In this document: positions 12,336-23,262 of the stretch, one piece after another
Layout: each line of letters begins with the position of its first letter
Numbering within the stretch: position 1 is the first letter of the stretch
Assembly: GCF_051014685.1 (NCBI RefSeq)
Contig: NC_135056.1
Location: 6,882,001 to 6,946,000, forward strand
DNA length: 64,000 nucleotides
Direction of reading: 5' to 3'
Origin: Ptiloglossa arizonensis
Taxonomy: Eukaryota; Arthropoda; Insecta; Hymenoptera; Colletidae
Notes under the pieces: generated by a model
The model's input: only the letters and a program-made list of their open reading frames with translations
Databases searched by the model: none
Told to the model about the DNA's origin: nothing
Translations under genes and position numbers: made by a program

Positions 12336-13092
12336 ATATGAATGTAAAGCTTGGAGACTATAAACTATCGAGGTTTCGTTTATGTTTATATTCAATGCAC
12401 AAAACGTCTGTGTCATCTCATAAGTGTTATTTAATATAAAAAATAATATTATGTAATATTAATATTTTTTCTATAGGCGGAGTAATGAAGATGATTTTGA
12501 AATATAATTAATTTTCCTTAATTGAGTCAAATATTTTGTACGACCCAATCCGACTTAACTCTAGTTTGTTTCCATAAAAATGTATCAAGCCATGTTTCCC
12601 AATAGAACAATGTTCCAAAGGTATTAAAATTCGACATTCCTATAGAACAGAATAATAAAAATCAGAAATCTTAAGTCTCTTCATGAAGAAAAGTATACAT
12701 CTTCTTAAGAAAGCAATGGATACATTTTGTCCATGCATCAACACACAAAAGCTAACATAATATTTACCAAGAAAAATTTTTTGAAAAATTTTGCTAACCG
12801 ATTAACTCTTGTCCGAAACATTTTTTCGTCAAGAAAATAGTCATCAGACTATTGGAAGTTTCTGAAAAACCTTGGCGACAAGGTTTGTGTGTCACACACT
12901 GTACATAACATCTTTTGAAACGAATAAAAAATTCATTGCTATTTATCTTTAAATCACATTTTTATTAAATTAGTTTTGTTTCTAAAAAGAATTCTATTTA
13001 TTTCTACTAGTAATTATACAACCAATCCTAGCATATTCTAAAAAACCAGCAAAAATTGTTGTCCCGAATTAACTATAACTAATGAATAATAG
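12336..13092. other. AT-rich non-coding DNA
   Basis: Nothing supported beyond unique AT-rich sequence. Confidence 0.5.
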
Positions 13093-13222
13093 TATTGTTC
13101 GTAAAGTCATTTCCTTTTTTTGGGCGAAAATGAAACACGATTTTTTTAGAGCGTACAAACATTTCATTAAATCATATATTCCCCATATTGGGAAACGAAA
13201 TGACTTTCCGACCAACCCAATA
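13093..13222 (+). mobile_element. Mariner-like MITE, family 2, copy A
   Basis: About 130 bases are bounded by TA, with inverted ends TTGTTCGTAAAGTCATTTCC and AAATGACTTTCCGACCAACC. The interior holds AAAATGAAACACGAT and a diverged AGAGTGTATAAAC-like motif, shared with the copies at 15170, 46448 and 61234. It is too short to encode a transposase. TA boundaries and end length suggest the mariner/Tc1 superfamily, which is inference from structure. Confidence 0.8.
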
Positions 13223-14786
13223 ATATGTTACAACTACGCCAATGTGAAGTCAGCGGTAAAGAATAGTACAGATGCAACACCCACGTGGTAGGAACCTAAC
13301 ACCAGTAGTTTCCTTTAACGAATTTCAATGAAATCCTTCAAGACAGTATTTCCAAGACTTCTCGGAAGGTACGAAGAAAGGAAACTCGACTTTTTCAAAA
13401 TGCCCTCGAGGAACCTCTTAATCGTTGTAACCTCGATCGTGATTTCGACATTGAAGCGAACGGTAGAATCTTCCAAGTTCGAGGGAACTTTTATTCGCTG
13501 GATCGTCTAAAATCGCCAGCGTTACACCACGACGTTGGAAAATGTAGACGGACCGTCTCACACGAGATACACTCCGCGGCAGATACACTCGCGCCAACAA
13601 AGAATACCTACACGTGGGCGAATGGCTTAGCTAACGGAAATTACGAGAGGTGCAGTAACGCGGCCGTGATCAGCACGGTACATTCCAGAAACTGCACCGC
13701 GAAGCACCGTTGGCCCCTATCCCTCTCTCCCTCGTTTTCTTACGCGGTTTTCCTATTTTTCATTTTCGCCTCTGCCTTTTCTCTTCTTCCATTTCTTTCC
13801 CTTTTTTCCCCTCTTCTATCCAACGTACGGTTCGCGTCTCTTACCGTTAACGTCTACCGTATTAATAGCGACAATTATTCGCGAGGATCGGTATTTCGTG
13901 TCCCGGCCGAAATGCAACGTAATCGTCCGGGCAAATGTTCGCGTCTATATAGCATCAGGATTCTTCCCCGAGGAAATTACCGGTAGTTGGCGAGTGGACT
14001 CGCACCGTATAGAGCTAATTCTACATGGCGGAGCGGATTGCGACTGTGTCCGTCCAATTCTCGTTGCTTGTTATTATGGTTCACCGCCATTATGGTTTTT
14101 GGCGGTGCGTTTTTTCACGTAGACGCGTTTAATCGCTGAGAACGCACGAGCTCGCGTGTTAGGTAAAGGATCTTCCGAGCGTGTGGAACGCGAACCGCCG
14201 ACCAACCAAGTTGAAAGCATTTCGGCATAATGGAGGTCAATGATCGTTGTGTATTTTTGAGATTGGAGTAGTCAATTGTAGAAGTAGCAGAAAATACTTT
14301 TAGAAATCTTGGTACGTAAATAGGTATCTGGAGGTGTTTACATGGTTGTAACGTGGCTCGAAAATTTGGATTTCTCGTTGAACGGTGTCGTTAGTTGGTA
14401 TTAAAATTACATCGAACGAGCGGAAGACGGTTTTAACGCTTGGAATACTCGTGTCGATGAACAGGGCGATGAGAGTGCGTGCACGGTTAACCGAATATTT
14501 GTCAAACGTTGAAAGAGGATTGGTTAAAGTCTACTTGTTCCACTTTTTTGATCATTATATTGTACTCTTTCTGTTTCGTGCTAGTTGGTACGAAGAGCGC
14601 TTTGTCAACTAACTTTGAACTTTTCGCGCTGGAAGATTCTCTCGTCGCTCGACGACCAAACTTCTCGAAGCGAAAATTACACGTAATTTTTAACGTGGCT
14701 TTGTTATTTCAATATTTCTTGTGTATTTTTACATTTCACGACACACCGAACATTCGAATGTGGAGCTCGCAATTTTCCACGGTGCT
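13223..14786. other. Mixed region, no exon recognised
   Basis: 13500-14230 is richer in CpG and pyrimidines (a CT/T-rich block around 13715-13815). The frames at 13666-13986 and 13898-14122 plus have no domain I recognise. No consensus exon could be delimited. Confidence 0.4.
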
Positions 14787-14875
14787 GCTGGGTTGTTCGA
14801 TAAATTTCGTCGTTCGATGAAACTTATTCAACATTTATCGAACGACAAAATCTATCGAATAATCTATTATACAAC
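14787..14875. mobile_element. Family 1 mariner-like fold-back remnant
   Basis: GGGTTGTTCGATAAATTTCG is followed by an inverted ATGAAACTTATTCAACA. A second inverted pair (TTATCGAACGACAAAATC, then ATCGAATAATC) follows. These are the ends of the family 1 element placed next to each other with no interior left. Confidence 0.6.
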
Positions 14876-15169
14876 GCAAGTTGCTGTCCTGAATTCGACG
14901 ATGACAGAGAGTCTCCTTTCTAGCGTAGAGATTTAGGACATTTATTACTAATTTGTGTTTCACAATTAACCTTCTTGTTTTATTATCGATTTTAGACGAC
15001 TGTGTTTTTACAGGACACGTTCTATCTTCGTTTTCGTTATCGAAAGAAATATTTTTAAATTATGCTCGCATTGATAATTATTATCGTTCTATAGATTTTA
15101 AAATTGGAAGGATCTTGTAGAATTTGCTCAATAAAATTTAAACGTTCCGAATATTTTAACGCTCAAATA

Positions 15170-15307
15170 TATCAGGTAATTCGGAAAGTCATTTCGTTTT
15201 TTTTTTGGTGAAAATGAAACACGATTTTTTTTAGAGTGTATAAACATTTTATTAAATTATATATTCTCCATTTTCGAAAACGAAACGACTTTCCGAACAA
15301 TCCAATA
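15170..15307 (+). mobile_element. Mariner-like MITE, family 2, copy B
   Basis: About 138 bases, same orientation as copy A. The left end TCGGAAAGTCATTTCG is inverted at the right as CGAAACGACTTTCCGAACAA. TA is at both edges. The interior again contains AAAATGAAACACGAT and AGAGTGTATAAACATT. The left ten bases have drifted (TCAGGTAA instead of TTGGGTTG). Confidence 0.82.
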
Positions 15308-15559
15308 ATTTTCATTCCCTTACCAGTATTTCTCTCTTCGTAACACGTTCACGGTGCGTGTTTCTAAGCGCGAAGGCCGCTCGAATGTGTGAAAAATCTT
15401 GCAGCAATAAATAGTCAACCTTCTTTTCCGAACGATACGTATTATTATTATTCCCGTGATATACGTGCGTGTTGCAATTGTAGAAAAGCTTCCAGTGCAA
15501 TCGTACGGGCAATATTTGCCGAGTCGAAACTACCCTGACCCATATGTGGGTCAGTGGAC

Positions 15560-16665
15560 TTTGAACTTGTTAAAAAGTAAGAAAACTTACTGCTAAAAGT
15601 AAGTGCTAGAAAGGTTAACTAACTCGTGGTCTAAGTTCTTGGGGCGACGACTTCTGTGTTCTTAATACACTCATCCTCTTCGTCGACATTGGGTAGTTCC
15701 GTGTATATCCTAACCCCCACAGATGAGCAAAATTTGTATCTAGATAAAAGTTTCGAACAACGAATAAAAGATGGACAATTTTTTATTCGTTACTCGTTGA
15801 ACGGAAATTAGAATTTACGTTATAAAATAAAATATTTCGAAATGAAGAAACAGAAATTAAACCGTACAATTGAACAAATGTTCCGAATTAGTCGTTCGTT
15901 GATTTTGTTCGTAATTTTTTATTTCAATAAAATTTTGCCCATTTCCCCCTAACGATCGCGGATCAAGTAACATTTTTTCTAGATAAAAGTTTCGAACAAC
16001 GAATAAAAGATGGACCACTTTTTATTCGTTACTCGTTGAACGGAAATTAGAATTTTCGTTATAAAATGTAATATTTCACAATGAAAAGACAAAAATTAAA
16101 TAATTAATCGTTCGTTGCTTTTATTCGTAATTTTTTATTCGGAAAAAAGTTTGACCATCTCTTAACGATTGCGGGTCAAGTATAATTTTCCTAATTGCAG
16201 TCATTCTCTCTTTATATAAAAGAGAAAAATGAGTAGTAAAAATGTTAACTACTCGACTAGTGGTTGAAATTCTTGGACAATGACTTCTGTGTTTTTAATA
16301 TACCCATCTTCCACATTGGTATCGAACGCTTTCAGCCACCCCTAAACGATCGTGGATTAAGTATAGTTTTCGTAATTGCACCATTCATTCTCTCCTGATA
16401 TAAAAGAGAAAAATGAGTAGCAGAAACGTTAACTACTCGACTAGTGTTTGAAATTCTTGGACAATGACTTCTATGTTTTTAATATACCCATCTTCCACGT
16501 TGGTATCGAACGCTTTCAGCCACCCCTAAACGATCCTGGATCAAGTACAGTTTTCGTAATTGGAGTAGTAATTTTGTTCTTCGAAAGAGAAGGGTAATGA
16601 ACGACAGAAATGTTAACTATCTCGCGGTTTGAGTTCTTGAACGATGACTTCTGCGTTTTAGAAGT
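15560..16665. repeat. Higher-order tandem array of two unit types
   Basis: Unit B (about 185 bases) carries GTTAACTACTCGACTAGTGG, then TTCTTGGACAATGACTTCTG, then CTTTCAGCCACCCCTAAACG. Clear or partial copies begin near 15556, 16187, 16366 and 16550. Unit A (about 240 bases) carries TAGATAAAAGTTTCGAACAA and TTATTCGTTACTCGTTGAAC and occurs near 15738 and 15978, between the first and second B copies. The array is non-coding and its copies are moderately diverged. Confidence 0.8.
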
Positions 16666-17954
16666 CACATCCAACATGCACGTCGTTGCACAGTTACGTC
16701 CACGAAGCCGTGTAAACGTCGAAGTATTTTCGCGGATGACACGGGGCTAGAAAACAGAAGGGTCCTCGATACACGTAGAAGAAGCTCCACCGTATATTGT
16801 CCGGTGGAAGTGGAGTGCAGTCAGCTGGTTCTTTTGCAAGTCGATCTTAAGGCTCGAATTGCAACGCAGCAAACTTACGGAGCTGCACTTTGCGTCTCAG
16901 GTACACGGGAACGGACAAAAACCAGGCGGCCGTAAAACGCCCACGAACGCACGAGAAGTATTTGAATAGTGTAACGGCCCCGACTCACAATGAGATGGTT
17001 CCAAAATGTCGTTCGCAGGTGTTAAAGTTATAGGTCGTGCACGGTACAGCCGTGCACGGTTACGGTTATCTTCGGACGACCTGCGAGACCTATACTCGTA
17101 AAAAACAGTTATAGCGGAAGGTATAAAATTATAGCGCGAACCGTCCAAGCGACTTTAGTAAGTCTCGGACGCTTACACTTTGTCTGGGAAATTGGAAACC
17201 CGGAGAACTTCGTTATTGCGCCCGTTGTTAACGTTCACCGATGTTCCTAGCCACCGTGCGCTCTGTTAATTTGTCTTACGTTCCGCGTTTCGGAGCACGA
17301 ACACCCTGCAACCTTTAAATAATTAATTAATACCGGTTTCGACTGCGAAACACCTGTTCTCTTAACGTTAGACATTCGCAAGTGATACGCGATCAAATAT
17401 TTATAGGCAATCGGGACTCGGAGGTACCCTAGACACCGATACACCGAACTCGATAACCGCGCGTTTCGGTCAACGATAAGCACGTAGTCCGTTTGCGGAA
17501 AAGAATTCGCCAAGTCGAGAAATCGGGGCAGAAATATTTTATTAACGGAATTTTTCAATCGGATTCCCACCTTCTCTTTTTTTTTCCCCTCCGTGCACCG
17601 TTCATCGCGACGAAAAACCATTGAAAGGTGTTTTTGTGCAGAGTTTCCGATTGGCTCGGGCTCTTTCGTCACAGACGCGTGGATTTCGACCCCATTATGA
17701 CATTTTCTCCACGGAGAGGAGTTCAACCAGGAGAATGAAATAAATTTGGTGGCGCCGTGTGGGGTGAACACGGTGAATGAAAAACTAGCGGCATTTGTTT
17801 CTTCGTCGCGAATCGGTGGACGGTGATATTTCTCGGGTGATGATCTTGTCGTCTTCGCGAAGGCATCGTCGCGTCTTTTGGTGTGGTACAGTTCGTCGAG
17901 ACATGTTGAGCATAGTTGCACAGTTGTTGGTTGTCATTATTTTCGAAACTTTGA
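16666..17954. other. CpG-richer unique DNA, no gene recognised
   Basis: A 224-codon minus-strand frame (17247-17921) is the longest non-repetitive open frame in the window. It shows no domain, signal peptide or membrane segment I recognise, its residue use is unremarkable, and no good splice sites frame it. It lies just downstream, on the same strand, of the retroelement fragment at 17955-18273. It is not recognisably part of that element. Confidence 0.35.
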
Positions 17955-18273
17955 TTAACAATTCAGAAACACTCTGTATATTTTCCGGTGAATACGTTGT
18001 GGAATCGTACGTTGTGCAATTTTTGTTGCATATTTCAGGTTCAAGAGCTTTCTTCTTTGTTCGAGTGTAATTTCATTTGCTTCAAACAGAATACTGTGTA
18101 CAGGGATTGCGTGGTAGCTTTCGGTAATAAATCTTGACGCTGTGTTTTGTGTTGGTTCTATTGTCTGTGATATACGGTGTTTTGCAATGTTATATATTAT
18201 TCCACTATAATCTATTTTTGATCGTATTAAGGTTCGGTTAATTGTTAACACGGTTTCTGGATGTGTTCCCTAG
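17955..18273 (-). pseudogene. Non-LTR retrotransposon reverse-transcriptase fragment
   Basis: The minus-strand frame reads HPETVLTINRTLIRSKIDYS, followed by GIIYN, IEPTQNTASRFITESYHAIP, and then EANEITLEQRRKLLNLKYA. This order is characteristic of the segment just after the reverse-transcriptase core in Jockey-like non-LTR elements: a LIRSKLDYG-type motif, an LD.IQN.ALR-type motif, and a P...L..EA...PL..RR..L...Y motif. The upstream reading frame meets a stop (TAG) near 18276, and neither the catalytic core nor an endonuclease is present. It is a truncated, dead copy. The clade (Jockey rather than R1 or I) is uncertain. Confidence 0.85.
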
Positions 18274-18426
18274 AGGTTTTATAACAGAATTTGTAACTGC
18301 ATCTCGTATTTTACGTAAATACGTATGCATGTTTAGTTGTATTTTTTATATATATTTGTATGTACCTGTAGGTGATAATTGTCAATATTAAACGTCATTA
18401 TTGCGCATACGTGGAAGTCTATATAC

Positions 18427-18648
18427 TATAATAGGTTGCTCGATAAATTTTTATTGGTTGGATAAGAAACGGAACTATTAGGTTCGTGTTTGATTTTTTT
18501 AAGGATGATACTACTGTTTGATGAACATGTGCGAAGTTTCATGTAGATCTGTCGACTCATTCGTATAGTTACAGTTGTTCAAAGTTGAAGTATCATTGTA
18601 TTTTTTTACAATGGAAAAAACGACAAAACTTATTCAACAATCTAGTAT
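18427..18648. mobile_element. Mariner-like non-autonomous element, family 1, second copy
   Basis: About 222 bases, with left end AATAGGTTGCTCGATAAATT and right end CGACAAAACTTATTCAACAA. The interior runs parallel to the 7.7 kb copy over most of its length (for example GTTTCATGTAGATCTGTCGA and TTACAGTTGTTCAAAGTTGA). The pair defines the family. No transposase frame is present. Confidence 0.78.
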
Positions 18649-18708
18649 ATATGTACATATACATACGTATGTATATATACATTACGTATGTATATATGTA
18701 CATATACT
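18649..18708. repeat. Palindromic TA/CA microsatellite
   Basis: Alternating TATATGTACATATACATACG-type sequence with dyad symmetry lies directly against the right end of the 18.4 kb mariner-like element. It can form a cruciform or slip. Confidence 0.8.
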
Positions 18709-19994
18709 TTAGTTGTAGTTTTTTTTTTACTTAATAAGCAAGTATATCGCGTACAATATTAATAGTTTTCCTATTTGTTAATATCTCGATACTTCTTTTC
18801 GCGCACGTATTCGTGCATAGATTTTATACGGGGATCCAATAAACGATCAAAAATTATTTCACGTAGTTTCACATTATCTCCAAACTTTATTTTATCGATC
18901 CTGAGGCTGGTTTCGTTCAACCGCAAACAAGATACACTATGATTTTTAAGTCGAGAATTTAATTCCCGATTCATTTGATCGTCGCCGGTATTATTTACGC
19001 GTAATTGCACCGCGAACGTGCTCTAACCGGAATCTTCGTGTTTTCCACGGTATCGTTAATTTTCGTTAGAAACAGCGTTATTATTTTCGCTGCTCCATTT
19101 TGAATCTCTGTTGACTTTGGGAGCGTTCCATGGACTCCGACCCGTATAAATAGACCTGTTTTCGAGAAAGTTGCTTCCAAATGCAAATCGTGTTAAACTC
19201 GCGATAACGAGAAGCTTCGTAACGATTCCGCTCGCTGTTGTAACACGCGTGATAAAAGCGAACGATCGTCGAAAATTTATAATTATCATATGTCGTTCGA
19301 TAACACCGTTCACCCACCCGGTAGATCGTGGACGAAATCGGACGGTGAATTTTTCACTAGGACTGCGCAGACGCGGCAAGTGCCATTAAATTTCCACGTC
19401 TTGCGGGCCGCCGAAGACTTTACCCGGAGCCTCTATTTGGACCCGAAGAAATTTGCAATGGGAATCGCGGTTTTGGTTACACTCTTTTACATAGTTTGGG
19501 GGGGCTACGGGGGTCTCGATCACAGGCATTCGTAACGAGAATAATTTGCACAAGGACGGCAGTGAGAGGGTTGGGATCTGAATATTCGCTGTGATTTGGA
19601 CCATTTCACCTGGTCGTTTCCACGAGAGGTCACCTGGGGCACGAAGACCGCGTCCTCTGCAGTTTCCGTGTGCTTCTGAATATTCATTCACAGCAGTTGG
19701 CTGGCCCGTTTAAATAGCCCGCCACGTTTCCTCTCGCTCGCTCTGCGATCCTCCAGCTCGTGCCCCACCTCCTACAATCCTTTTCCACCCTTATACCATA
19801 CCCCGGTTTCGCGCTCGCGATCGTAGTTGCCGGCGCACTTTAGTCTTCCACTTCTCTCGCCCCGGTAACCCGCCAGTATCGTACATCGGTGACTTTGTAG
19901 CTACGCGATTTCGAAGCAGGTCGTTACGCCAATAAGTAGGTTTGATAGAGAATCTTGGGAAATAAGAATAATGGAACAACGGGAGAACTCTGTT
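18709..19994. other. Unique DNA with a CpG-richer part, no exon recognised
   Basis: 19300-19900 is GC-richer. Overlapping frames on both strands (60-107 codons) have no domains. Nothing is defensible as a gene. Confidence 0.4.
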
Positions 19995-21165
19995 TATGTC
20001 TGTTTATTTCTTTTTTAATATAAAAGTTAACGCACAGATATAATATATCTATTTACTTGTTTATCGATGTAAAAGTCAACGCAATACTCGTGCACGTATT
20101 ACGTCTCGAAATCTCCACCTATCTATAGTCATACCACTCGTTTAACCTCACATATCCCATACACTATTACCAACATAAATCTATAACCTAACCCAGACCT
20201 AACCTTCTAATCATTTAACCTTTTGTATAACATTTGTATCCTCCCTCATAGTACGTTCAGTAAAAAGAATCTCACAGAGAAATTATATATGTTTATAATA
20301 TGTCTGTTTACTTGTTTATCAACATAAAAGTTAACACACTACTGATCGCACATATACAAACAATACTTCTCGCAATACCTGGTTACCTACAGTCATTTCA
20401 CTCGCTTAACCTCACATATCCCATACACTATTGCCAACATAAAACTATAACCTAACCCAGACCTAACCTTCTAATCATTCAACCTTTCGTACGACATTCG
20501 TATCCTCGCTCATAACACGTCCACTAAAAAGAATCTCACAGAGAAATGGTACACGAGTCTTTTTATCGTTGTGCAACCGTCCCACCTGGGGCATATATCT
20601 ATAATATGCCTCTTTATTTATTTATCAACATAAAAGTTAACACACTACTCATCATACATATACAAACAATACTTCTCGCAATACCTGGTTACCCACAGTC
20701 GTATCACTCGCTTAACCTCATATATCCCATACACTATTACCAACATAAATCTATAACCTAACCTAGACCTAACCTTCTAATCATTCAACCTTTCGTACAA
20801 CATTCGTATCCTCGCTCATAATACGTCCACTAAAAAGAATCTCACAGAGAAATTGTATATGTTTATAATATGTCTGTTTACTTGTTTATCAACATAAAAG
20901 TTAACACACTACTGATCGCACATATACAAACAATACTTCTCGCAATACCTGGTTACCTACAGTCAAATCACTCGCTTAACCTCACATATCCCATACACTA
21001 TTGCCAACATAAATCTATAACTTAACCCAGACCTAACCTTCTAATCATTCAACCTTTCGTCCAACATTCGTATCCTCGCTCATAATACGTCCACTAAAAA
21101 GAATCTCACAGAGAAATGGTACACGGGCCGTTTTATCGGTGTGTAACCGTCCCACCTGCGCGCGA
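19995..21165. repeat. Tandem array, unit about 260-305 bp, with CCTAACC motifs
   Basis: Four consecutive units share CTTAACCTCACATATCCCAT (starts near 20146, 20407, 20712 and 20977), then ATAACCTAACCCAGACCTAA, then AAAAAGAATCTCACAGAGAA, then ATCAACATAAAAGTTAACAC. Spacing alternates about 261, 305 and 265, because the unit ending near 20590 and the array end (21118-21163) carry an extra segment (ATGGTACACG...CCGTCCCACCTG). The copies are similar, so the expansion looks fairly recent. It has no coding potential. The 71-codon frame at 20546-20761 is a repeat by-product. Confidence 0.9.
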
Positions 21166-22814
21166 TTGTGTATCATCGATCGTGATGCACGTGCACACCT
21201 GTTCCTGTGTACCGGGCCGGTTGGGACACCTATTATCGAATATCGCTGATCCACCAACGCCGCTCGCACGCCCCCGACCCGTGTGCGTTCCGATAATCCG
21301 AATTACAGATATCCGTGGAATCTGCATGCGCGGAGTATAATCACCGAGGGTTACTGACTTGGTTTATGGGCTTCGTCACATCGACGCTTCGATTATTTAT
21401 CGCCTCGCTGTTCGCCGAACCGTAAATAATCGCGCGGGACCGACCCGATCGGCCTTTGGCGCCGTCGCTTCCATTTCGAAGTTTTCGAACGCTCCGTTCA
21501 GATCGTTAGCTCACCGAAATAGAGACCGCTACCCCTGGGGGAACACGAAAGAAAATTTGCAACGTAGAGAACGGCCAATAACCGAAACATCGCACCGATA
21601 TATTTGTCCCGTACCGTTTTAACCTCTTCGGGGACCGGTTGTTTTCTACAGAGCGGCCGAAAATTTTCACCGACTCTCGCTTGCTACGTCGTACCGAAAT
21701 TTTCGCCATCTTGTCGTTTTGCATCATTGGAAAATTCAATTGTCTATACTTATTTGTCGGGTAGCTCATTGTCACGGTATTCTAAATAATTTTTAAAGTA
21801 AAAGTACACGAACTTCTTATTGAACAGGTTTGACAGAGTGTATCTTCTGAAATGTTTCTTGGGAAAAATTAGGGATAATAAAAACATTGTTTTTTATCGT
21901 CGAGATACATTTTAGACGTCGTGACTATTTTTACAATTTCGAATAAGTTCTTATTATTCCGAATAATATTTTTTCTAAACACCATTCTCTTGTGTTTCAC
22001 AGTGAAAGAGTTACAAGGAAAAATAATTTTGCGAGCAAAAGTACAATTCACCGATAAATTCGGTGCTCTGTGAGTTGGAGATCGTTCTGGTAAACATTCA
22101 AAATAATTTCCATCTACACAAAGGAATAATTATTAATTCTTTTGTATTTAGAGCATTGCAAGTTTGTCGAATTCTTTCCTCTCGTCACTTACATCGTTCC
22201 CGTAGTATTGATCGTAACTTTATATTTAATAAATTCTCGAATACAGACGTCCAGAGCCATAGGTAATGTCGGTCAAACGAGAAGACCACGCAATATACCC
22301 AACACGTTCTATTCATTCGTTATTAAATTTCGTATTTGGAAGTGAACGTGTATTTCGGACAAAGTGTAACGATGCATGATTCGGTTTAAACCACATTATT
22401 GTTCTTGTATCGGGGGGGATACATTTTCCAATAGTCATGCCGAAACGCTTTCTAAACAACTGCAATAAATAGAACTTGTTAATGAACCATCAAAGAAGCG
22501 TGGCCCGATAGTTACGTTATCGACGATACCACGTCAAAGTTTAGAGACCATTGACACTGAAACGTTAATGTTCGCATCGAATGCGGATTTTCAGAGGACC
22601 GATAATGCAAATTATATCCGTTAACGCTACCAGTGTTGGCAAATGTTGTAAATAGACTTGGAATACTCCAAACGCGATCTCCATGTAAAGCGATGATCGT
22701 TTCGTGTTGTCGAATTTTGAATTTCTCTTGCAAAATCGTTTCTCGTTGCACGTGACTCGTTAATCTCGTTTACTTAAATTTCAAGTATAAAAAATAAACA
22801 GAAGCGTTTTAGAT
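21166..22814. other. Unique DNA, no exon recognised
   Basis: 21166-21660 is CpG-rich and the rest is AT-rich. Short frames on both strands have no domains. Confidence 0.45.
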
Positions 22815-23262
22815 AAATATTGTCGGGAGAGATGTCCCAACAAACTTTTTCATTTCTTAAGCTGTTACGAGAGCTATCTCAAATAGATAGAGGTATATGG
22901 GTAAATATTTATTTAAAACAATATTTATCCATATATCCGAACCATATTATTCATATATTGGGAGAGATATCTCAACAATATTTATCTAAAACAATATTTA
23001 TCCATATATCTCTATCTATTTGAGATATCTCTCGTAATAGCTTAAGAAATGAAAAAATTTGCAAAAGAAATGAAAAAATATTGTTGGGAGAGATACTCCA
23101 ATATTATTTATCTAAAACAATATTTATCCATATATCTTAACCATATTATCCATATATTGGAAGAAATATTCCAACAATATTTATCTAAAACAATATTTAT
23201 CCATATATCTCTACCTATTTGAGATATTTCTCGTACTAGCTTAAGAAATGAAAAAGTTTCTA
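22815..23262. repeat. Inverted and tandem repeat block
   Basis: The left arm, CATTTCTTAAGCTGTTACGA then GAGCTATCTCAAATAGATAG (from 22849), is matched in inverse by TATCTCTATCTATTTGAGAT then CTCGTAATAGCTTAAGAAAT (to about 23054), giving arms of about 60 bases. The middle section (GGGAGAGATATCTCAACAAT, AAACAATATTTATCCATATA) is repeated in tandem, and a second diverged copy follows to about 23260. It is non-coding and could form a long hairpin if transcribed. Confidence 0.85.
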
